Below are positions 1 to 10,600 of a stretch of DNA of 64,000 bases, one piece after another (the stretch's first letter is position 1; each line of letters opens with the position of its first letter). Below the pieces are notes generated by a model. That model was not told the DNA's origin and did not search any database. It saw only the letters and a list, made by a program, of their open reading frames with translations. The DNA lies in NCBI GenBank assembly GCA_003971905.1, contig RSEE01000008.1:806001-870000 (forward strand). Direction: 5' to 3'. The stretch is from Moniliella sp. 'wahieum'. Taxonomy: Eukaryota; Basidiomycota; Moniliellomycetes; Moniliellales; Moniliellaceae. The position numbers and the translations under genes are program-made.

Positions 1-3000
1 GCCGACCCCGGATACGCGCGTACGTTTTCTCTCCTCCCCCCCATTCTCGCATGCAACTAACCCCCCCTTCTCTGTCCGCGCCCATGTCAAAAGTCACCGC
101 AGTACCCCCCGTCCATGTATGCGAATGTTCCTCCCGGCCAACAATTTGGCGCTTCTGACCCACCTGGCGTGCACCCCCCGGCTCCGAGCCGTACGATGCA
201 ACGCCGGTGAGTGAAGCTCCCTCGGTTTCTGTTCCTGGTTCTACTGGTTTCCCATCTGCGTCCAACTCTCCCCCTTCGCTGCGGGGTGCGGTTGCCACGC
301 CTGTCGAACGTCCTTCCATCCCTGCCCCGCACCGCCTCAACTCCCAAACTGGAGTTGGCTCTGACGCCTTCTTCCCATCTGTGTCCGATCCTAACGATGT
401 CCCGCCCGATCCGGCGGGCGCGAACGAGGAAGAGAATACGAGAATGGCGTGCCCTTGGACCTCGCCGCTTTAAAAGCCTATCCGGCGCCCGCGAATGAAC
501 ACACTGCCCCACCGCCCCCTTAGCGCTGGTGGGGTCAGTGGCGGTGCGCCGGTCCTGTCTTCCCCCCACAGCGTTGCCCCTCTTTCCGCTCCCTTAGGTC
601 CCGGGACTCAAACCGGAACCGGGACTGGGAGCGGTGCCCACTTGGCCCCCACAACAGGCCATTTTAGTGCCTCCTCCTCCTCCATCCCTACCCCCTCTCT
701 CTTCTTTCCCACCAACAACTGCAACACCTCTCTCCCGAACAACAACAGTATTTCGCACAACAACAACAGTTTGCGTCCCCTTCCCCAGGCTCGGTCCATC
801 AACTCTATCCTGGCCCCCCTGGCTCCGGCTTGCAGCAATCCCGGGGTAGCTACTACGACGAGTCATATGCGCCGTATGAGCAGCCAGGCTTCCCGTCGCC
901 GTATAGCGGGGCTGCAGCTTCTACCTTTTCGGCTTCCGTCAGCGGTGCAGGCGGCCGAGCGAGCAGCCTGACCAACCCGGCCTATCTGCCTCACCAGAAC
1001 AATTATCAACCGGGAACGTTCCAGAACAGCTCGAGCTACCAGCAGGCGCTACAGGGCATCACTTCGAACGAAGAAGGTGGCGATCCACCTGCCACTGGTC
1101 GCCCTGGACCGTCGAAAAAGCCATCGGGCCTTTTGGGACGAATGAGCAAACTTTTCCGTCCTGATAATGTTCCTTCTCTTCTCCCCGGTGCGGGAGGCAG
1201 GCGTGCTTCTCGTGAGGAACCCCAGGAAGAGGACAGTTCCGGGGACGAAAGCGCTCGTTTGCCTGAACCTACCGGCGACGGTTGGCACACTCGCACTGCT
1301 GGTAACCTTCGTTCGATTAAGGGCGAGAGTTCCCGTTCCTTTTTGGCTCGGGCTACTGGCCGAGGAGGTGGTGGCTCCTCCTCAGACGAGGACGAGGGGG
1401 AGGTGACCGAGAGACATGTCAATGGCCATTTCGCCTCGGACGCCGCGTCGACGCGGACGGGCAAACGTTCTCTGCTAAGCCGCATGGCTGGCAAGCCGGC
1501 CGCTGCTACCGAGGAGGTCTCGATATCTAACCGGAGCACACGCGACGAAGACGCGGAAGTGCAACGGCGGGTGCACGAGTCGGTGGTAGGTGCTGGGATT
1601 GGGCGACAACCTGTTCCGCCTGCCCAGAAAGAGCAGGCAGACGGTAGGTTGGTTCGCTCTGTCTCCAATCCCACCGGTGCCACCCCCCGGTCAAACGCAA
1701 GGTGACCAAGAAGGTCAAACGTCCTGCTCGCCCTAGTTCGCGCGCCACGTCGGAACCAGGTAGTGGTGCTGGCGCCAAGCCCGCCGGGGCTGCCACCACC
1801 ACCACTGTGAAACGTTCGACCAGTGTGGCGACCAAGCCACGCACTGTGACCGTAACCGGCGATGCTAGCACAGGGACCCGCCACTCGCGCATCTCTTCCG
1901 CCGGGCATGGATCCGCGGCCGGTAAGCATTCGTCTGTTACCCCGTTGTTGCCGCCAGGGAAGTATGCCATCTCGAACTGGGTGGCCAACTCCAAGGATGT
2001 CCCGTCGGCAGCCAAGGCAGCACAGCATAATCCCCGCACGCGTATTCTCTTCGGGCCATGTCACCTCCCTCTCGGGCCGACAGGTGGAAGGTTTCCCCAA
2101 GGCCCCACCAGAAGAGGTAGTGGATCGGGACAAGACGCCTCGGCCACGTGTGGTTTCAAGCTCAGGTATTTCCCCCGGTAGTCGGCCCACTTCCCGCGGC
2201 AATCGGGGTACCAGCACCACACCCACAGCGATCGAGCCCACCTCGGTTGGACCCGAACCACCCTTGGTCGTGTCGGCGCCGCCTAGGGCACGCGACTTGT
2301 TGAACGCACCCAGTTACCAAGGCCCCAGGGCAAGTAACTACGTATCCCCCACGGCTGCGGGGGTTCATGCGCTGCGCACAGGGGCGGATGTCAACCCTGC
2401 AGGTCAACCCAATTACTTGACCCACTACGATCCGCCCGTCGAGGAAGCGCGTCGGGGGTACGGCGACCCCAACTGCCCCTGGTCGCACACGAACCGCATC
2501 CGGAACCAAAAAGGTTACCAAGCGGTCTACCCCTGCCGCGGGTGTTTCGCCGCCCGCAGGCGGTGCATCCAAGCCCAAGGGCAATAGTCTCAGTGCGCCC
2601 TCGACGCCGTTGCCCCCCACGCCGTTGGGGTAAACGCACGTGTCCTTAAGTGCCAAACCGACTACGTGGGCAAACATGTACCTGCCTCGCATGATGCCCG
2701 TCCGCTGTCGCCAGCACTCAAGTCGCCTGTTGGAGACGGCCGCGCGTCGCCAGCGGTGGCGGCGGGCGTGGCTCGACGCAAATCGGTCCGCATGGCGCCC
2801 GACACCAAGTTTACCGAGCACGCGCGCCCCGTCAGTCGTACCGCCCACGCCGTCGGTGGGGCAGGCAAAAAGAAAAAAGTGGTTCGTACCCCACCAGCAC
2901 CCATCCCAGCCCCCGTGGTTACCATCCCCTTCCAAGTGACCGCACCGGGCTCCTCCATCGTTCGTCCGGACCAGGAGGGACCGGCCCCGATCCCGTTGGC

Positions 3001-3745
3001 TCCGAGCTTGCATCGCGCTCCCTCTCGTACTGCCGCAACGTCGACGAAGGCCCACCGTGCCCCTCGTACCGGTCGTCCAGCTTCGGCCCCGGCACCTGCC
3101 CCTGTCGTGGCAAGCGGGTTCGTTCCCCGAGCACCAGGTTCGAGCTTGGGTGGCACCGGGTTTGTTCCTTCGGCGCCAGGGACCGGTCGCTGCACCTGTA
3201 CGACGTGCCTCTACGTCCCACTCTTCTTCCTTGACCGCTCCCTTGTCAGCGGGGGCGGCGTCCGGCCCGGCAGGGAGACAGGCGCGGCCCAGTTCAGCTG
3301 GTTGGACCACCCGGATTGGTGCGCTTGCTGATTCTTCGGACGAGGAAGGGCCGGGGGCAGGGGAGGGAGAAGTAGAGTATGCCCAAGCTCGCCGTGCTTT
3401 CTCGTCGGCTTCACGCCACTTGGGCGTCGCAACTCACGCCTCGCGAACGTAATCGGCGTACTCCGCTTCCTTTTCCTTCTCCTCCTCCTCTCTTAGGACG
3501 TATCCTTCTCCTTATCCTGAGGATTGGGTGCACCAACGTGAAGCGGGACCTGGGAAGTGGGAACGATCCTTGCGGGATCTCTTGCTCCTGCGCTCTCCCT
3601 TTGCTCTCCCTCCTGCTCACGATCCCCGCTCTCGATCTCGCTCCTCTCTCTTGCTCCTACCTCCGTCCGCTTCCCCTCTCATGGTCCGGCTTCCGTCCCC
3701 GTCCCCGTCCTCGCTCTCGCTCCTGTCCCCCTGCCCCCTTCCTAA
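1..3745 (+). CDS. Large disordered Ser/Pro-rich protein, 5' end missing
   Basis: I do not recognise the protein. The reading enters from the left edge, is interrupted by a likely intron at about 20-102 (gtacgt donor, caactaac branch-like site, gcag acceptor) and continues with a Pro/Gln/Ser-rich stretch (QQQ runs near 720-780), an acidic-serine block (1220-1420) and then basic and Ser/Pro/Ala-rich segments up to about 3450. The longest clean piece is 830-1705 (291 residues). The frame changes several times (near 200, 470, 730, 1700, 2080, 2640, 3220), probably through one-base indels, because composition and style continue smoothly across each change. No catalytic domain or membrane segment is visible. 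The 3' end is uncertain: either near 3452 or after a pyrimidine-rich tail near 3745. Seen: composition and frames. Inferred: that this is one gene. Confidence 0.5.
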
Positions 3746-4544
3746 GCGCTTGTCTTTTGGTCTTTCGTTGATCCCTGTTTCTCTCCTCCGCTCCCCCACT
3801 TCTCACACTCGTTTCACCTGCTCTCCTTCTGTTACACCTAACTCATCTATCCTACCTGGCCTTCGTACCCCCCTCACTCTCTTTTGGTCTGCTTACCGGT
3901 TTTGCTTCATAACCCTTAGTTTTGGCACCCCCTCCTTTGGAGTTGTAGATGACGCACTAGACTCTTTGAGTGGAGTATGAATTGCTCCCACACTTCCTCA
4001 TCGTCTTCGTACCTCGTCCTCCGAACATTTTTTCGACGCCATCTCCTCGCCTCCTTTTCCTGCTAGATATCTTCTTGGACCTTGCTCCTTCCTTGTCCCC
4101 CTTTGTTTGTCTTTTCCTCCCTCTTGAACGCGCTCTTCGCTTTAAAAACTTCAAGGGCCTCAGCCCCGGCCCAGCCTCAACTCAATCGCCATATAAGGGG
4201 GCTCATCGACATCCCGCCACTGGCTGGTGGAACCTGCCGTCGCAGTGCTCTGGCTCAACGCGCGACTGGCGGGATTGGCGTGGCCCGTGGCCCGTGACCG
4301 GTGGCCAGCTTCAAGGTCCACCACATATCGACCATCGTTCTTGCCGTCGGATACCATCCGTGCTCTTCGGTCAACTCGGTCATGTTAATGCGTATCGAGG
4401 AGACCGGAGACCTCATCTGTGCAGTCCCGCCTTTCGCCCCCCTACTCGCATCTCGATTGATGAATGTGGAACAGCAACTAATAAGCGTGTGGGCACAAGG
4501 GCTACTAAGGTACAAAAGCAAGAAGCAACATTTTCGCACAGCAG

Positions 4545-4615
4545 CGTTCAAGTGAACAGTGAAGTGAACATTGCAATGCGCTGAGGAAACGATAGGCATT
4601 GCAACATTCAAGTGT
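4545..4615. repeat. Dispersed TTGAAC/GTTCAA repeat, copy 1
   Basis: Short, partly palindromic motifs (gttcaagtgaac, gtgaacattgca, ttgcaacattcaag) lie close together. Similar clusters occur at about 6140-6185, 46999-47045, 53488-53536, 54545-54585 and 55165-55205, always outside genes. Confidence 0.5.
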
Positions 4616-4794
4616 GACTGCTGCGCTGCTCCCGCCGGCTGCCGCGCTGGTCCGTCGGCTGCCGCTGGCGGCCGCGATTAATTTTTGCCAGGAAATCAAA
4701 CTGCAACACTTGCGGTCAGCCTCCCTGGCACTCCAATGAGACCTACTGGCCTAACAATCGCCCACACCCACACCGCGCCAACGGGGACTTGACC

Positions 4795-4803
4795 CATTTA
4801 TAC
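4795..4803 (+). promoter_or_regulatory. TATA-like element upstream of the FSH1-type gene
   Basis: An atttatac sequence lies about 100 bases before the start codon at 4903, followed by a pyrimidine-rich leader. The position suits a fungal core promoter; no further support is available. Confidence 0.3.
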
Positions 4804-4902
4804 CTCTCTTGCATCCCGTTTCCATCACTCGTCCCGCCTCCCACCCGTGCTCCCTCCTCGCCAGCACCCCCTTTCTCGTTTCTCTTTCTGTCCGTCGTCC
4901 AT

Positions 4903-5812
4903 ATGGTCGCCGCCGCTCCCGCCAAGAAGCTCCGTGTGCTCTGCCTCCACGGCTACACCTCCAATGCCCTCATCTACCAGAAGCGGTGCGGTGGTTCGCT
5001 CCGCAAGAGCCTCAAGTGTATGTTCCTTTGCACCCACATCCGCATTGGGAGCACCATGGGATGGTGTACTGCGTACTGACCCCACTTTCTCTGTAGCGGT
5101 TGCCGACATGTACTTTATGAATGCGCCGCACATTGTGCAGCCCATCGGTGCGCTGCAGGAGTCCGAGGCAGAGCCCCCGGCGGTGGTGGACGAATCAACA
5201 CCGTTGGAAGAGCAACCACGTGGGTGGTGGTACTTTGACGACAACGAAGGTGCCAAGACGGAAGGAACCCGCATCATTGCCGGGTGGGACAAGACGGTGG
5301 CCTACCTCAGCCAACAGCTCACTGAGCACGGTCCCTTTGATGCGATCCTCGGCTTTAGCCAGGGCGGCTGCCTTGCCGCCGCTCTCACGTCGGCATTTGA
5401 AGACCCCACCCGCTGGCCGGGCCTGCACTTGCACCCCGACCAAAAACCCGCCAAGTTCACCGTCATTATTTCGGGGTTCAAGAATGGGGAGGAGCAGTTT
5501 GAGGCGCTGTACAAGCAAAAGGTAAAGACACCGCTTTTGCTCGTTGTGGGCAAGGAAGACCCCATCGTCGCACGTTCGACATCCATGTCCCTGATGGACT
5601 ATAGTGAGGACGTTCGGCTGGAGGAGCACCCGGGCGGTCATGCCACCCCGACCCAGGGCCCTTGGCGTAACTTCTTCAAGGACGTGTTCGCTGCCTTTGC
5701 CCGCCCGGACGGTCCTGGCGACTGGCATGCCATCCCAGGGCCAAACGAACGCGCACCGGGCCCTGCTGCTCCTAGCAAACCTGCCAGTGCAGCGTCCACG
5801 CCCAAAGCCTAA
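4903..5812 (+). CDS. FSH1: FSH1-family serine hydrolase
   Basis: A 276-residue alpha/beta hydrolase of the fungal FSH (family of serine hydrolases) group; the physiological substrate is not known from sequence. Exon 1 (4903-5017) encodes the typical opening KLRVLCLHGYTSNA. A 79-bp intron (5018-5096, gtatgt...ctgtag) is followed by exon 2, which starts SVADMYFMNAPH. The nucleophile elbow GFSQGG has its serine near residue 125. The acidic residue is probably in GKEDPIV (near 192) and the catalytic His in GGHATP (near 219), giving a full triad. The WWYFDD region is also typical of the family. The reading is intact. A Pro/Ala-rich tail of about 30 residues ends the protein. There is no signal peptide, so it is probably cytosolic. 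The start is fixed by family-like sequence directly after the first in-frame Met. Confidence 0.88.
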
Positions 5813-6500
5813 TGCCGAGCAGGCTGACCCGGAAATCAGTATAAACGACTTGATGCAATGATGCGGGGCTGTGAGGAACTGATGAAAAAGGCTTGTGGGG
5901 ATGCCATTATAGAACCGGCGGTCGGAACAACTGTGTCCGCACGGTGTAGCGTAGAGGTGGGTAGGTAGGGTACGAGGTGTGCCAAGTGGGATCGACTGTG
6001 TTGAAGAAGGAAACGCGGCTGGCAGATAGAGGCCGGGCGCAGTGTAGCCTGGCTGTGTTGGGGCCAAGGAACCCTTTTACCGGGGGATGATCGATGACCG
6101 ATGGCCATGTAACGTGAACGGGTGAGCGCTCACGGTGAGCAGCGAACGTTGAAGTTGAACGTTCAAGTTGAACATTGAACATTGCCGTGGGGCGAAGGTT
6201 GCAAACCAAGGGGAAGGGTCTGCACACAGTAGGGTTCGAAACAGAAACCCACCGCAGCCGCCTCCCGTCTGTCCAGTGTAGCGCCTGGAAAACCCCAAGG
6301 GGAGCACTAGGCCAGCGCAAAGTTCCAACCCTAGCGCCATCCTGTCTCCCGCTTGCCCCCCGCCAGTGTGCTGGGCCGGGCGAGGAGATGGAAGGCGGCT
6401 GCTGCTTGCTCTCCCCCTCCAGCCACACCTTCTGTGAGTCGCTTGCCCTGGCGCTGTGCTGCTTGTCGTCCCGCCCCTACTAATCCCCGGACAGACTACA
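5813..6500. other. Intergenic region, RPL2 upstream
   Basis: Contains a dense cluster of GAACGTTGAAGTTGAACGTTCAAG-type motifs at 6140-6185 and a C/T-rich stretch before the RPL2 start. No clear TATA box, as is usual for ribosomal protein genes. No gene seen. Confidence 0.5.
6140..6185. repeat. Dispersed GTTGAACGTTCAA repeat, copy 2
   Basis: Alternating gaacgttgaag, ttgaacgttcaag and ttgaacattgaac units, each partly self-complementary, in 46 bases between the hydrolase and RPL2 genes. Confidence 0.55.
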
Positions 6501-7100
6501 ATGGGTCGTGTTATTCGCTCCCAGCGCAAGTCGGGTGGCATCTTCAAGTCGCACTCGTCCCACCGCACCGCGCCGGCCAAGCTGCGCACGGTCGACTTTG
6601 CCGAGCGCAACGGCTACATTCGTGGTGTGTGCGCGAGATTGTGCACGATGCCGGCCGCGGCGCTCCGTTGGCCAAGGTGACCTTCCGTGACCCGTACCGC
6701 TACAAGCTGCGTACCGAGCACTTTATTGCCACCGAGGGCATGTCCACCGGCCAGTTTGTCTACTGCGGCAAGCGCGCCGCATTGGCCGTGGGCAATGTGC
6801 TGCCCCTGTCGGCGCTGCCCGAGGGTACGATTGTGTGCAATGGAGGAGAAGGCTGGGGACCGCGGCACGCTTGCCCGTGCTTCGGGCAACTACGCCACCC
6901 TCATTGGCACGATGCCGACGGCAAGACGTCGCGTCGTATCCGTCTGCCTTCTGGCGCCAAGAAGATTGTGTCGTCGGCGTCGCGCGCGACGGTGGGCATC
7001 GTGGCCGGTGGTGGCCGCATTGACAAGCCGCTGCTCAAGGCCGGCCGTGCGTTCCACAAGTACCGCGTCAAGCGCAACTCGTGGCCGCGTACTCGTTGGT

Positions 7101-7132
<32 letters not shown>

Positions 7133-7261
7133 TGGTGGTAACCACCAGCACATTGGTCACGCTTCGACCATCTCCCGCTGGGCCCCGGCTGGTCAGAAGG
7201 CTGGTCTGATCGCTGCCGCCGCACGGGTCTGATCCGCGGTACGCTCAAGAAGGGCGACTAA
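6501..7261 (+). CDS. RPL2: 60S ribosomal protein L2 (uL2; L8 of animals)
   Basis: Cytosolic large-subunit protein that contacts the peptidyl-transferase centre. It begins [18 protein letters not shown] and ends [11 protein letters not shown]. Between them are [34 protein letters not shown] and the diagnostic [17 protein letters not shown] loop. The span is 761 nt against 765 for the yeast 254-residue protein. The reading changes frame near 6630, 6845, 6905, 7100 and 7225. The net loss of four bases matches the number needed to restore the family length. Because uL2 is essential and every domain is present, these are far more likely sequencing errors than mutations. No intron is seen. Confidence 0.93.
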
Positions 7262-7641
7262 GCACATGGCGATGGTGATGACGTGCCTACGCGGCCGCTC
7301 GATCGCATCCTACCCTCCATGCCGCTGCCGCTGCAGTTGGCTGTCTCTATGCTGTAAACTTCCATTGCTCGTTGTGGGCATCAATGGATTCCCTGTCCTT
7401 CCAGGACGCCCCCTCTTCGTTGCTTTGATTTGTATATAGTTGAAGGTCCCAACTAGCCAGCAGCCTGTGCCGTGCCTCCTGCCTACCAACCTGGCATCAT
7501 GCTTTCCACCAGCATCACATGTGCTTCCACCACATCTCTGCAGCTTATTCGCACCCCCCTTCATATTGATGTCTGTTGATCAACTATCCGTCGAGCAGCT
7601 TGCTGGCAGGCATACAAGAATTACATTTCCTCCTCTTTTTT
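7262..7641. other. Intergenic region between convergent RPL2 and RPB2
   Basis: 3' flanks of two convergent genes. C/T-rich with one T-run near 7636-7643. No gene or RNA seen. Confidence 0.5.
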
Positions 7642-10600
7642 TTATATTAACCCCTTGTGGCCGTCGCTTGCACACCACTCACAACCTAGAATTAGTAGCT
7701 GCCAACAAACCGTCAGTACCAAGTCATCGCCACTTTTCCCAGAAAGCACATACAGTCGCGCTGCGATCCCCAAGGCCCCGAGTTCCTGGAACAGAAGTTT
7801 GGCCGCGTAGGGATGTAAACTTGCGACACCTCAGTCCGGTTTTTGCACGACCGGCACTCAAACGTTTCCCTTCTTGAGGTTGGCAATCGCCGTCAGGCCA
7901 CAAATGTCGCACACGTGCAGACGGTAGGCATCCGACGCATCAAACATACGTTCCTTGAGGAACGACGCAATGCCATGCGAAATCATACAGTCCCGCTCCA
8001 TCTCTCCGAATCGAAGACCACCTCCGCGCCACGACCCTCAACCGGCTGACGGGTTAGGATTTGTACAGGCCCACGCGCACGCGAATGGATCTTGTCATCC
8101 ACCATGTGCTTGAGGCGCTGGTAGTACGTCGGGCCCAGGTAGACTTGCGCCTGCAGTTTGCGGCCGGTGTGGCCATTGTACATCACCTCCAGCCCACGTT
8201 TGTGGAAACCAAGCTCACTCAGGAGCGCCGATACGGCCTCGACGTCAGCTCGGTAACGGCGTAGCATCGCCCTCATTCCCCGACAGCGTGGCTACCTTGG
8301 ACAAGAGGCATTCCACCAAGTGTCCAATGGTCATACGCGACGGAATGGCGTGCGGGTTGATGATAATGTCGGGCGTGATGCCATCAGCGCTAAAGGGCAT
8401 GTCCTCTTGCCGGTAAGTAATCCCAATCGTACCTTTCTGACCGTGGCGCGAAGCAAACTTGTCACCCGTCTGGGGCACACGAGTACTGCGCACGCGCACC
8501 TTGACAAACCGCTGGCTGTGGTCGTTGCTCCGTCAAAAGCACTTGGTCCACAATCCCATTCTCTGTACTCTTGAGCGGCGTCGACACGTCCCGTTTCGTA
8601 TGCGTCGACACACGCAGCCCAAGCTCCTCGCTGTCCGTCGGCAGCGGCGCCGTCTTGCCAATGATAATGTCACCCCCGAAACGCGAGTGCCGGGGGAAAT
8701 GAGACCGTCCGAGTCAATTTTGTCATACGTGCCATGCTTCATACGCAGTGTTGTCTCCCGCGTCGGCTTCTCAAACATCTCCAACTGGATCACGCCCATC
8801 TTCTTTTCCATGTCCGTGTAGCAGCGGTAGTAGAGCGAACGGAACAGACCACGGTCAATCGACGATTGATTCATAATCACCGAGTCTTCCTGGTTGTACC
8901 CCGAGTAGCACAAATCGCCACAATCGCGTTCTGGCCAGCTGGAAGCTCACGGAAACGAAGGTGCTCCATCGAACGCGTCGTAGCCAATGGCTTCTGGGGT
9001 AGTAGAGGATGTTGGCCATGGTGTCCATGCGCATCTGGTAGTTGGTCAGGTACACCCCCATAGCCTGCTTGCCCATGGCTGACTGGTACGTGTTACGCGG
9101 AGACTGGTTGTGGTCGGGGAAGGGGATGATACTGGCACAGATACCCAGAATCATGGCGGGATGGATCTCACAGTGCGTCCACGTTTTGGGCGCAAAGAAT
9201 TGCGTCGAGGTCAACCGAGCAGAAGGGTCCATGCCCTCCTCCGTTCCCTCGCCACCCCGACGAGCGTTGAAACCTTCGGGATCAGCGTTGTAATCGCGCG
9301 AGTTCTTCAGGTCCCAGGGGCCCATACAGATCAGCGCTGTCTCCTCCTCGTCGGCGTCCAGGTACTCGATCAGGCCATTCTCCACCATATCCTCCCACCG
9401 GAAGGCCTTCCCTCATCGTTCATCCCGTTGTTCAACCACTCAGCATGGTACCGCTTGACCCGTAGGACCGAGTCCTCGACAATAAACAACGGCCGTAACA
9501 CGCGCCCACCGTCCGTGTAGAGTCGCAGTTCTTTCTCACGAATGTCATGCACCATGCTCACCTCGTTCGAAATCTCGTTCCGGCGACGCATCATACGCAC
9601 GAAGTCCACCAGCATAGTCGCGCTCGTTGTGTGCCGAGCCAAACGCCATTGACAAATACCTTGGTAGCGCGATTATTGGCGACTTGCATGTCCTCGAGCG
9701 AAAGCAACGAGTACTCATGCAAGAATTGGACGATTGGGGACGATGCCGAACCGACCGAAATGGTCGACATGAGACTGAGGTTCTTGACCAGACCACAGGC
9801 TTGTCCCTCGGGCGTCTCGGCGGGGCAGTTGTGGCTAACGAGGCTGTTGGCAAAGAACGAATGGTTGGCCGACTCGGTAGTGAAGTCAAACACCGCCTCC
9901 GGCTCCACTTCCTCCACCGACTCGATCGGGCACCAGACAAACCCTTCGGCTTCAACCGCTCGCAAGCTCTGGAACTTCTCCCACGACATGAAGCTTGGTG
10001 TAGAAGACCCATGACCACTGCGCAGCAGGCGAGAGAACGCCCGTCCCATGATCGAACTGGAAACTGGCTCCGTCTCGATCCGAGCACGTTTCGCAAAGTG
10101 CGCTTGCGACTTGAGGTATTGAACGGGGAGCGCACTCCGCCGCGTCTTAGCTGCACAGTAGCGATAACCCACATGCTCGTGGAACGCAACCAAGTTGCCT
10201 GCCCTTTGTGTAAGGTGCACTTCTTCTCCCTGGGGGGCAGCTTTGACCCCGACATCGGAAAGGAGGACTGCGATTTGTCCAGCCAACTCCGTAACGAGAG
10301 GAGCCATGCAAGGCTTCCACGCCCGAGTAGAACACATGCGGATCGTGTCTCCTTTGGCACCAAAAATACCCGCAAGGAACTCGCGCTTGACGAGGACAGG
10401 GGCGTTGAGGAGCCAAGGAGGGAGGAGGGTGCCGGCACTTATAGCAACGAGGAAAGCCTCAGCCGCTGAGGGCAGCAGATCGGGGCTGCCCTCGATGGCG
10501 GGGAGACCGAGGGTACCAAGGTCCGAGTTGACCGCAGCAACATCAGCCGCATCGCTGAGCGCCAACCTCCGTCCCTGAACACCAGAACGAGCACCAAGCA

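Larger units (their letters stand above)
3746..4902. other. Intergenic region, pyrimidine-rich then FSH1 upstream region
   Basis: The first 400 bases are C/T-rich on the + strand and look like the 3' flank of the disordered-protein gene. Around 4545-4615 there is a cluster of GTTCAAGTGAAC / GTGAACATTGCA motifs that belong to a dispersed intergenic repeat family. No convincing gene is seen. Confidence 0.5.

Noticed and set aside
1036-2241. 401-residue minus-strand frame
   Set aside because: Shadow of the Ser/Pro-rich + strand gene; composition follows the GC-rich third codon positions of that gene.
6501-7261. RPL2 as a pseudogene
   Set aside because: The net indel count restores exactly the family length.
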